In this document: one piece after another, positions 8,301 through 16,277 of the stretch
How the letters are laid out: each line of letters starts with the position of its first letter
Numbering within the stretch: position 1 is the first letter of the stretch
From: JAKPAM01 sp047601745
GTDB taxonomy: Bacteria > Pseudomonadota > Gammaproteobacteria > Burkholderiales > Burkholderiaceae_E
Assembly: GCA_047601745.1 (NCBI GenBank)
Contig: JASGIS010000001.1
Location: 5,332,001-5,396,000 of the forward strand
Reading direction: 5' to 3'
DNA length: 64,000 nt
Made by a program: the position numbers and the translations under genes
The notes under the pieces: model-generated
What the model was told of the DNA's origin: nothing
Seen by the model: only the letters and a program-made list of their open reading frames with translations
The model's database searches: none

Positions 8301-10259
8301 TTACCCGCGCGCGCCGCCGGCGGGGTGCGGCGAGGACGGCGACGGCGCCGTGGGCGCCTTGTCTCGTACCTCGCACCGCAAGCGCTCGATCAGAGCGTCC
8401 ACCGGGCAGGCCCCGAGGTTGATCCCCCCCCGGGCACGGACCGCAACCTGACCGGTTTCCCGTTCTTTCTCGCCGACGACGAGCAAGTAAGGAATCTTCT
8501 GCAGGCTGTGCTCCCTGATTTTATAGTTAATCTTCTCGTTGCGCAAATCCGTCGCCACCCTAAATCCTTGTTTTTTCAGGGTCCGGGCAAGCTCGTCCGC
8601 GTAGGCGGCCTGATTTTCGGTGATGTTCATCACGACGGCCTGCACCGGCGCCAGCCACAAGGGCATCGCCCCGGCGTGATGCTCGATCAGAATGCCGATG
8701 AAACGCTCGAGCGAACCGACGATCGCGCGGTGCAGCATCACCGGCCGGCGGCGGCTGTTGTCCTCGGCGACGTACTCGGCATCGAGCCGCTCGGGCATCA
8801 TCGGGTCGTACTGCATCGTGCCGACCTGCCACGGCCGGCCGATCGAATCCTTCAGGTGGTATTCGATCTTCGGGCCGTAGAACGCGCCTTCGCCCGGCAG
8901 CTCTTCCCAGGCGACGTCGCAGGCACGCAGCGCCTCGCGCAGCGCGTTCTCGGCCTCGTCCCAGGCTTCGTCGGTGCCCAGCCGCTTGTCGGGCCGCAGC
9001 GCGAGCTTGACCTTGACGTCGTCGAAGCCGAAATCCGCGTAGACGGCCATCGCCTGCCGGTGGAAGGCGGTCACCTCGGCGGCGACCTGCGACGGCATGC
9101 AGAAGACGTGGCCATCGTCCTGCGTGAACCCGCGCACGCGCATGATGCCGTGCAGCGCGCCCGAGGTCTCGTTCCGGTGGCAGCTACCGAACTCGCCGTA
9201 GCGCAGCGGCAGATCGCGGTAGCTGCGCAGGTGCGAGTTGAAGATCTGCACGTGGCCCGGGCAGTTCATCGGCTTGACCGCGTACTCGCGGTTCTCGGAT
9301 GCCGTGAAGAACATGTGCTCCTGGTAGTTCTGCCAGTGCCCGGAGCGCTTCCACAGGCTGACGTCGAGGATCTGCGGGCAGCGCACCTCCTGGTAGCCGC
9401 TGTCGCGGTAGACGTCGCGGATGTAGGCCTCGAGCTGCTGCCAGATCGCCCAGCCGTTCGGATGCCAGAACACCATGCCGGGCGCTTCTTCCTGCGTGTG
9501 GAACAGGTCCAGCTCCTTGCCCAGGCGGCGGTGGTCGCGCTTCTCGGCCTCCTCGAGCATGTGCAGGTAGGCGTCCTGGTCTTCCTTGCGGGCCCAGGCC
9601 GTGCCGTAGATCCGCTGCAGCATCTCGTTGTTCGAGTCGCCGCGCCAGTAGGCGCCGGCGACCTTCATCAGCTTGAAGACCTTGAGCTTGCCGGTCGACG
9701 GAACGTGCGGGCCGCGGCACAGATCGATGAAGTCGCCCTCGCGATACAGGCCGATCGGCTCGTTCGCCGGGATCGACGCGATGATCTCGGCCTTGTACGC
9801 CTCGCCGATCGAACGGAAGAACGCGACCGCTTCATCGCGATCCCATTCCTCGCGCGTGACGACCTCGTCCTTGGCCGCCAGTTCGCGCATCTTGTTCTCG
9901 ATCGCCACCAGGTCTTCCGGCGTGAACGGACGCTTGTACGAGAAGTCGTAGTAGAAGCCGTTGTCGATGACCGGGCCGATCGTCACCTGCGCGTCCGGGA
10001 ACAGATCCTTGACCGCGTAGGCCAGCAGGTGCGCGGTCGAATGGCGGATCAGGTCCAGGCCGTCGGGATCCTTGTCCGTGACGATCGCCAGTTGCGCATC
10101 GTGGTCGATGACGAAGCTCGTATCGACCAGACGGCCATCGACCCGGCCCGCCAGCGCGGCCTTCGCCAGCCCGCTGCCGATCGAGCGGGCCACCTGCGCG
10201 ACGCTGGGCGCTTGTTCGAACTGACGGACCGAGCCGTCGGGTAACGTGATATTGACCAT
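8301..10259 (-). CDS. thrS: Threonine--tRNA ligase
   Basis: A 652-residue class II synthetase of full length. Residues ~1-60 form the TGS domain (MVNITLPDGSVRQFE). The editing domain has HSTAHLLAYA. The catalytic core has motif 2 around GSCHRNETSGALHGIMRVRGFTQDD and motif 3 at HRAIVGSLERFIGIL. The C-terminal anticodon-binding domain follows. The zinc ligands Cys and His appear in KPMNCPGHVQIF and later. The ATG at 10259 was chosen because the TGS domain begins there. It heads the operon with infC, rpmI and rplT. Confidence 0.98.
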   Translation of the reverse strand: MVNITLPDGSVRQFEQAPSVAQVARSIGSGLAKAALAGRVDGRLVDTSFVIDHDAQLAIVTDKDPDGLDLIRHSTAHLLAYAVKDLFPDAQVTIGPVIDNGFYYDFSYKRPFTPEDLVAIENKMRELAAKDEVVTREEWDRDEAVAFFRSIGEAYKAEIIASIPANEPIGLYREGDFIDLCRGPHVPSTGKLKVFKLMKVAGAYWRGDSNNEMLQRIYGTAWARKEDQDAYLHMLEEAEKRDHRRLGKELDLFHTQEEAPGMVFWHPNGWAIWQQLEAYIRDVYRDSGYQEVRCPQILDVSLWKRSGHWQNYQEHMFFTASENREYAVKPMNCPGHVQIFNSHLRSYRDLPLRYGEFGSCHRNETSGALHGIMRVRGFTQDDGHVFCMPSQVAAEVTAFHRQAMAVYADFGFDDVKVKLALRPDKRLGTDEAWDEAENALREALRACDVAWEELPGEGAFYGPKIEYHLKDSIGRPWQVGTMQYDPMMPERLDAEYVAEDNSRRRPVMLHRAIVGSLERFIGILIEHHAGAMPLWLAPVQAVVMNITENQAAYADELARTLKKQGFRVATDLRNEKINYKIREHSLQKIPYLLVVGEKERETGQVAVRARGGINLGACPVDALIERLRCEVRDKAPTAPSPSSPHPAGGARG

Positions 10260-10337
10260 CGTGCCACCAAATCCGTGGGCCGGCGATCGGCGGCCCCGCC
10301 GCCATTGCAAACGGGATCACCCGCCGGCAGAAAACAA

Positions 10338-10362
10338 AAAAGCGCGGCAAGGCCGCGCTTTT
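10338..10362 (-). terminator. Intrinsic terminator upstream of thrS
   Basis: A perfect 11-bp stem (AAAAGCGCGGC / GCCGCGCTTTT) with a 3-nt loop, followed on the minus strand by six T and then GTTTT. It lies between tRNA-Val and thrS, 79 bp before the thrS start. It may end the tRNA-Val transcript or act as a thrS leader attenuator. The short reading frame that crosses it has no threonine codon cluster. The remaining ~280 bp up to tRNA-Val show no gene. Confidence 0.85.
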
Positions 10363-10639
10363 CATCGAACCGGGTGCAGAAGGAGAAGCCAGACAACTGA
10401 TGCGAACCGCCTGCCACCCGGCCTGATCCGGGCTTACCCCGGAATGGGCCTCGTGCCGAAATTGCGGCGACGCGTCAGCGGTGTCATAACCATCGGAATC
10501 GAACGGGCCCTTTCTCTCGCCCTGGCTGCGTCACCCGCAGCCGCCATTGACGTACGACCTGCCTACCTGATACCCCAGCCACTGCACACGAACGAACCAG
10601 CCTGTCGCGAAAACCGGCGAACCGCCGATCCTGGAAAGC

Positions 10640-10716
10640 TGGTAGGCGCGATTGGATTCGAACCAACGACCCCCACCATGTCAAGGTGATGCTCTAACCA
10701 ACTGAGCTACGCGCCT
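10640..10716 (-). tRNA. tRNA-Val (anticodon GAC)
   Basis: A 77-nt cloverleaf on the minus strand: acceptor stem AGGCGCG/CGCGCCT, D-arm GCTCAGTTGGTTAGAGC, anticodon loop TTGACAT, T-arm GTTCGAATC, and encoded CCA. It lies immediately upstream of thrS in the same direction. Confidence 0.97.
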
Positions 10717-10757
10717 GCATGTGCAGCAAGCCCAAGAGTATAGCGAAACCCTGTCCG

Positions 10758-13550
10758 TCAACGCAAGCGGTAAGCGTGACCGCGCTCGAATCGGATCTTC
10801 AGTTCGCTGAGGCGCAGCGATAGCGCCTTGCGATCCGGGTGACGGACCAGCAGCACGACCGTACGCCGCGGGTTGATCCAGGCGACCTTCGCCTCGTTCG
10901 TGCTGCCGTCGCTGGAACGGACCTCGATCCACATTCCGCGCCGCAGCGTCGCGACCGCCTGTTCGGGCGGCATGTCGACCCGGGCCGACACGAGCGGCGC
11001 ATCCGACAGGTCCAGCGAATTCAGCACCTCGAACAGGTGACGGTCGGACACCTCGGTCACGCCGTGGCGCGCTTCGGCCGCCCGGCCGGCCGGGCGCGGC
11101 GCGAGTTCCGCCGCGGTCGCCGGCGACACGGCAACCGGCACGCCCGTGATCGGCACGCCCGTGAGCGGCACGCCTGTGATCGGCTCGGCGGACGGCGGCG
11201 AGCCGGCGGGCAGCGGATCGGGCACCAGGTCGTCCAGCTCGAGTCCCGGCTCGATCAGCGATCCCGGCGCCGTCGGAGCGGCCGTGGCCACCCGCGTCTG
11301 AGCGGCCCGCGTGACCGAAGCCGCCGGATCCGCGAACGCCCGCTCGCCCGATGGCTCGGCGGCCAGGCGCGCGCCGCCCCACACGTCGACCGAGGCGCCA
11401 GGCAAGGCGGTCGAGGCCGGCAACAGGATGCCGGTGGCGGTCGCGGCCATCTCGGCGGGCACCGGCCCGGTATCGACCGGCGCCCTCTGACGCCCGTCGC
11501 CGCCGCGATCGCGCATCCGCCGCAGGTGGATCAGGAACAGCTCGTCGAAGAACGCCTTGTACTCGGCATCCTTGGCATCGACCTCGCGAATACCCACGTT
11601 CAGCAGCTTGATCAGCGACGGAATCCGGTTCGCGAACTCGCTGCGGCTGTGCGACCGGTTCCCCGATTCCAGCGTCCACAGCAGATCGTCGACGACGCCG
11701 AGGCTGCGCCGGAACGGCGCGCTGCTCTCGCCGTCGCGCAGGATCGTCGTGCGCAAGTGACGCAGCCAGACCGATTGCAGGAACGCGTTGACCGAATCGG
11801 GGGCGCCGCTGTCGGCGACGCGCTCGGTCAGCAGCCGCCGGACCTGCTCGGTCACCTCGCGTTCGCGCTCGCGGCCCGGCCGGTGCCGCAGGTCGCGCCG
11901 GTTGCGCCGCCCCGGCGAGGCTTCGAGCGACGAGCGCTCGTTGACGACGCGATTGACGAGCTTCGACACGCTGTTCGACGCGCGCTGGTATTCGCGCTCG
12001 ACCTGTCTGGCGATGACGGCCGAGCGCACCTGCAGACCGCTGGCGATGATCTCCATCGCGCGCACGACCGTCTCCAGGCGGCGATACAGTTCGCCGTCCT
12101 TGACCAGGTCCTCGCTGTACCCGACCGCGATCGCGCCGAAGTTCTCGACCAGCCGGCGCAACGACCGAGGTTCGTCGGCCAGGTAGCCCGGATCGAGCAG
12201 CGACAGCGCCATCACCGGCTGCTGCAGCCGCCAGACGAGCGGACGAGCCGATGCCGGCAGGCGGCGCTCGTCGAGCACGTAGTCGAACATCGCGACGACG
12301 ACATCGAGTTCGGCGATCTGGGCCGGCGCCATGCCGGATTCGCGCATCCGCTCGCGCAGCTTGTCGAACAGCGCGTGACGGGCTTCGCGGCTGTACGGCG
12401 TCAGTCCGACCGAGTGCGCGAACGCGACGGCGTCGCGATCGATGTCGTCGACCTTCTGCAGCGTCGGCAGCACGCCCAGGCGGCTCGCCTCCCCGCCGGC
12501 CAGCGGCGACGAGCCCAGCCGGCGCACCGAGGCGACATCCTGCTCGAACCCCTGCACGCTGCGCTCGAGCGCATCGACGGCCGACCACTGGGCGCGCGTC
12601 AGGACCCTGAGCGGCGTGCGCGCCGCGGCGTCGTCTCGGCCGACGGCGTCGCGACCGGCGGCGGTCGGTGTCCGCATGTCGGCCGATGCGGTTCCGCGAC
12701 CGGCGGCGCCGACCGGTTCCCGTGTCTGGTCCGGGGGCAGATCCGATGTCCGGTCCTGCAACTGATCCGGCATCCGGTCCAGCAGCCGATCCGGCGTCCG
12801 GTCCGGCAACCGATCCGACGTCCAGTCCGGCTCGGGCGATGAGGGCTCATGCGATGAGGGCTCGGGCGGCGGCGCGGACCCGGCCGGCTCGACGATCCGG
12901 GGCGCCTGCCGCGCGTCTTCCGGCCAGGGCGCGACGCCGTGCAACACCAGATACGCCTCGGCATCGCGCAGCACGCCGGCCAGCGGCACCGGCGCGCGCG
13001 TGCGGATCGCGTGCCGCACGACCTCCCGGGTCGCCGCGTCATCGCTCAGGTCGTCGAACGCGGTAAAAACCGCCATCGCCAACGCCGACGCGCCGAGCGG
13101 CATCAGTTCGTCCAGCGGCCAGTGCCGCTGCGTCAGGCTGGCGATGCGACCCGCGTACTGGAGATGGAATTCGCGGCTCTCGCGCCGGATCTGCCGGGCC
13201 AGATGGGCCGCGGCGATCCGCGTCTCGAGCTCCTCGTTGCCGACCAGCGCCCAGGCCTGCGCGCCATCGGTCGGCATGTCGATCTGGCCGGCCAATTCCA
13301 GGCAGCCGATCGTGCGCTCGTTCAACCACGGCGCGATGCGTCCGATCCGGTCGGCCTGCTCCCTCTCGAGCCGCAGCGCCGCCGCGCGCATCGCCTGGAT
13401 CCGCCGGGCGGAATCGGCCGCGCGCTCGGCGTCGTACAAGTCGGCGATGACCTGCGGCCACAACAGGCGCAGCGCGACGATCAGCGCCGAACTCATCCGT
13501 TCGCGCGTGCGGGCGAAGAGTTCGAATCGTTCGGGGAAGGAGTCGGTCAT
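10758..13550 (-). CDS. DUF1631 family protein
   Basis: A 930-residue soluble, mostly helical, Arg-rich protein matching the DUF1631 family of beta- and gammaproteobacteria. The family has no established function and is sometimes mislabelled thymidine phosphorylase. Conserved blocks include HALFDKLRERM and LLWTLESG. The last ~65 residues (RRGMWIEVRS ... ALSLRLSELKIRFERG) resemble a small beta-barrel. Two repeat-rich linkers interrupt it: a DRxPDRxx octapeptide array (12724-12819) and a VPITG pentapeptide array (11137-11181). The ATG at 13550 was chosen because the typical N-terminus begins there. Longer readings are Arg-rich shadow sequence. Confidence 0.88.
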   Translation of the reverse strand: MTDSFPERFELFARTRERMSSALIVALRLLWPQVIADLYDAERAADSARRIQAMRAAALRLEREQADRIGRIAPWLNERTIGCLELAGQIDMPTDGAQAWALVGNEELETRIAAAHLARQIRRESREFHLQYAGRIASLTQRHWPLDELMPLGASALAMAVFTAFDDLSDDAATREVVRHAIRTRAPVPLAGVLRDAEAYLVLHGVAPWPEDARQAPRIVEPAGSAPPPEPSSHEPSSPEPDWTSDRLPDRTPDRLLDRMPDQLQDRTSDLPPDQTREPVGAAGRGTASADMRTPTAAGRDAVGRDDAAARTPLRVLTRAQWSAVDALERSVQGFEQDVASVRRLGSSPLAGGEASRLGVLPTLQKVDDIDRDAVAFAHSVGLTPYSREARHALFDKLRERMRESGMAPAQIAELDVVVAMFDYVLDERRLPASARPLVWRLQQPVMALSLLDPGYLADEPRSLRRLVENFGAIAVGYSEDLVKDGELYRRLETVVRAMEIIASGLQVRSAVIARQVEREYQRASNSVSKLVNRVVNERSSLEASPGRRNRRDLRHRPGREREREVTEQVRRLLTERVADSGAPDSVNAFLQSVWLRHLRTTILRDGESSAPFRRSLGVVDDLLWTLESGNRSHSRSEFANRIPSLIKLLNVGIREVDAKDAEYKAFFDELFLIHLRRMRDRGGDGRQRAPVDTGPVPAEMAATATGILLPASTALPGASVDVWGGARLAAEPSGERAFADPAASVTRAAQTRVATAAPTAPGSLIEPGLELDDLVPDPLPAGSPPSAEPITGVPLTGVPITGVPVAVSPATAAELAPRPAGRAAEARHGVTEVSDRHLFEVLNSLDLSDAPLVSARVDMPPEQAVATLRRGMWIEVRSSDGSTNEAKVAWINPRRTVVLLVRHPDRKALSLRLSELKIRFERGHAYRLR
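12724..12819. repeat. Four 24-bp tandem repeats inside the DUF1631 gene
   Basis: Units begin at 12724, 12748, 12772 and 12796, with consensus RTCCGGTCCNGCANCNGATCCG followed by two variable bases. A partial fifth unit begins at 12820. The period is a multiple of three, so the reading frame is kept and the protein gains DRLPDRTP-like octapeptides in a linker. Confidence 0.9.
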
Positions 13551-13736
13551 GTTCACGACGCGGATCCTACGTCGCCGCGCCGCGGTCGAATGTGACGAAA
13601 TTGGTCCCGCTGCCCGCCGGTCGCCGCGTCGGGCCCGCGATCGCACACTTTGTCACGTCCGCCGGGACCGGCCGGCCCCGGCGTGATGCGAGGGGCGCCG
13701 GATCCGTCGCGCGGTCGGCGCCAACTGCAGCGACCG

Positions 13737-14585
13737 TCAGGGCTTGGGCGCCCTGCCGGTGATCTCCTGGCGGAACGCGCGCAGGATCTGCTTGGCCAGC
13801 ACCACGTTGTCCGGCCCCATGCGCAGCATCATCCGCTGCCCGATCGACAGGTTCTCGAGCGCCGGATCGGCGAACTTGTACATCACCTTGGGCTGCACGA
13901 GCTCGATCGGCCCGCGAATGTCCGGCGTACGGTTCAGGTTGTCGATCGCCCGGACCAGCGCGTCGTTGAAATACGCATCCGGATAACCGAGCGAACGGTA
14001 CTGCTGCTGGAACAGCGGATAGAAGCGGATGTAGGCCTCGGCCAGCGCGTGCGGGTTGATCGACTGCGCGAGCTTGAGCAGCGGCGTATAGCGCGCGTAG
14101 TTGGTCTGCGCCAGCAGCTTTTCTTCGCCGCTGCCGATGGTCGCGAACGCGCCCGGTACCGGACGCACGAGCCGCAGCGACATCGGCAGCGATTCGCGCG
14201 GCAGGTTGTCGACGGTGACGACGACCCGGCGGATCAGCTCGCTGTTCTGCAGCCACTCGCTGACCAGCCGACTGCCGACCGCGCGGGTCAGCGCGTCGCG
14301 GGCCGGGCCGTCGCTGTTCTCCAGCGGCGGCAGCTCGGGCGCGTCGGGGACCGCGGGCTCGGCGGGCGGCAGCGGATGCTCGATCGCCGGCGTGCTCGGG
14401 GTGGCGGCCAGCGGCGGCGGACCGACGGTCACCGGCTCGGGAGCCGTCGGGGCCGGCTGTTCGACCTGGGGCGCCGGACGCTGCAAATACCAGTAGCCGG
14501 CCCCCACGAGGATCGCCACGATCAACAGCGCGATGCCCTTGCCCATCGAGCCCTTGCGGCGATTCTGGTCGAAATCCTGATTCAT
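13737..14585 (-). CDS. DUF3014 family membrane-anchored protein
   Basis: 282 residues. A short cytoplasmic N-terminus (NQDFDQNRRKG) is followed by one transmembrane helix (IALLIVAILVGAGYWYLQ, residues ~18-36). A Pro-rich linker (residues ~37-90) and a soluble DUF3014 domain (residues ~100-280, with LIRRVVVTVDNLPR and LRFYPLFQQQYRSLGYPDAY-like text) follow. It is probably anchored in the inner membrane and faces the periplasm. Function unknown. It is followed by 186 bp of featureless sequence and then the DUF1631 gene on the same strand. Confidence 0.9.
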   Translation of the reverse strand: MNQDFDQNRRKGSMGKGIALLIVAILVGAGYWYLQRPAPQVEQPAPTAPEPVTVGPPPLAATPSTPAIEHPLPPAEPAVPDAPELPPLENSDGPARDALTRAVGSRLVSEWLQNSELIRRVVVTVDNLPRESLPMSLRLVRPVPGAFATIGSGEEKLLAQTNYARYTPLLKLAQSINPHALAEAYIRFYPLFQQQYRSLGYPDAYFNDALVRAIDNLNRTPDIRGPIELVQPKVMYKFADPALENLSIGQRMMLRMGPDNVVLAKQILRAFRQEITGRAPKP

Positions 14586-14746
14586 CGGTCACTCCTCCCC
14601 CGAATGCGTTTCGGCGATGCGCATCCGTGTGGTCAGCGACGCGCGTTCAACATGACGGGATTCTAGGGCCTGTCCAGCCAAAGATCGAACCCGGGTCGAG
14701 AGGCGTCATGAGCGGCGGCATCTTCGCGGAGCGGATGCGATGACCG

Positions 14747-16018
14747 TCAGCGGCGCGGCAGCCGTACGATCAGCTCGGTATAGCCGTGCACGAAGTTCGA
14801 CAGCACGCGCTGCGGCGGCGCCAGCACTTCGATCCGGTCGAAACGCTGCAGGATCTCCTCCCACAGGATCTTCAACTGCAGCTCGGCCAGACGATTGCCC
14901 ACGCAGCGATGGATGCCGAAGCCGAAAGACAGATGCTGCCGCGGACGGGGCCGGTCGATGATCAGGCGGTCGGGATCGGCGATCACGCTGTCGTCACGAT
15001 TGCCCGACAGGTACCACATCGCCACCTTGTCGCCGGCGCGGATCCGCTTGCCGCCCAGCTCGATGTCCTCGACCGCCGTACGGCGCATGTGCGCGAGCGG
15101 CGTCTGCCAACGGATGATCTCCGAGACCATCGATTCGATCAGCGCCGGATTGGCGCGCAGTTTGTCCCACTCCTCGGGAAAACGGTGCATCGCGTAGACG
15201 CCGCCGGTCATCGAATTGCGCGTCGTATCGTTGCCGCCGACGATCAGCAGCACCAGATTGCCGAGGAAATGCTTCGGATCCATATGCCGCGTCGCCGGCG
15301 AGTGGGCCATCATCGACAACAGGTCGTTGCGCGGTTCGGCGTTGACCCGCTCGTTCCACAGCTTCGTGAAATAGTCGCGGCACTCGCCCATCTCGCGCAT
15401 CCAGACGTCGCGCGACTCGACGAGCTTGCCCGGCCCGACCTCGGCGGTCGCCACGTCGGACCAGCGCGTCAGCCGACGCCGCTCGTCGAACGGAAAGTCG
15501 AACAGCGTGGCCAGCATCATCGTCGTCAACTCGATCGAGACGCGTTCGACCCAGTTGAACGGCTCGTCGCGCGGCAGGCCGTCGAGCACGCGGATCGTGC
15601 GTTCGCGGATCGTGCCGGCCATGTGCGCCAGGTTGCCGGGCGCGACGATCGGGCTGACCGCCTTGCGCTGCTCGTCGTGCTCGGGCGGATCCATCGCGAT
15701 GAAGCTGGGCAGCCGATCGTGTTCGGGCGGGTCGTACAGCGCGATGCCGCCGCGCGACCAGTCGGACGAGAACACGCGGTGGTTCGTGTCGACGGCCATG
15801 ATGTCCTGGTAGCGCGTGATCGACCAGAACCCGCCGTTGACCGCACTGACGTGGTAGTGGACCGGATCGTCGCGGCGCAGCCGCTCGAAGTAGAAACCGA
15901 TCGTATCGTCGCGAAACAATCGCGGCTTGCTGACGTCGATCTGTTCCAGCGGCATCGAGAATGCGAGCTCTCGCTCGCGCTCGACGGCCTCGATCCGTGC
16001 ATCGATGCGGTCGTTCAT
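14747..16018 (-). CDS. Cytochrome P450, CYP153-type alkane/fatty-acid omega-hydroxylase
   Basis: A 423-residue soluble class I P450. The I-helix oxygen-activation motif is GGNDTTRNSM, the K-helix ExxR is EIIRW, and the heme-binding loop is FGFGIHRCVG. Long stretches match the pattern I know for CYP153 enzymes, such as FIAMDPPEHDEQRKAV, FNWVERVSIELTTMMLATL and MVSEIIRWQTPLAHMRR. CYP153 members hydroxylate terminal carbons of medium-chain alkanes or fatty acids and need a ferredoxin and ferredoxin reductase. Neither partner gene is adjacent here. The ATG at 16018 follows GGAGACC-like sequence. The gene is divergent from the PAS-GGDEF-EAL gene. Confidence 0.88.
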   Translation of the reverse strand: MNDRIDARIEAVERERELAFSMPLEQIDVSKPRLFRDDTIGFYFERLRRDDPVHYHVSAVNGGFWSITRYQDIMAVDTNHRVFSSDWSRGGIALYDPPEHDRLPSFIAMDPPEHDEQRKAVSPIVAPGNLAHMAGTIRERTIRVLDGLPRDEPFNWVERVSIELTTMMLATLFDFPFDERRRLTRWSDVATAEVGPGKLVESRDVWMREMGECRDYFTKLWNERVNAEPRNDLLSMMAHSPATRHMDPKHFLGNLVLLIVGGNDTTRNSMTGGVYAMHRFPEEWDKLRANPALIESMVSEIIRWQTPLAHMRRTAVEDIELGGKRIRAGDKVAMWYLSGNRDDSVIADPDRLIIDRPRPRQHLSFGFGIHRCVGNRLAELQLKILWEEILQRFDRIEVLAPPQRVLSNFVHGYTELIVRLPRR

Positions 16019-16277
16019 CAATGGTCTCCTGTCGGTCTGCCTGCTTGATCGGATCGCGCCGGTGGGCCGGCGCTTTCCGTCAGCATAGACGTTTCCGCCC
16101 GCCGGCGAGTGGCCATGCCGACCGGGCATGCCGCACGCGCGACGCGACCGACCGGTCGTCGCGTTGCGGTTATCCCACGGATGGATCATTGCAGAATGCA
16201 AACCGTCAAATCTTCTGGCGGCTCGCTCGGGCTTCTGCGAGGATTGTCGACTGGTTGTGGGCGACGGGAGTCCCCCG

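Noticed and set aside
10246..10365. Threonine leader-peptide attenuator for thrS
   Set aside because: The short frame entering the hairpin (MKSAALPRFFVFC) has no cluster of threonine codons and no tRNA-like operator was seen.
10246..10689. 147-codon frame covering the thrS leader and tRNA-Val
   Set aside because: It crosses a terminator and the 3' part of tRNA-Val and has no recognisable domain.
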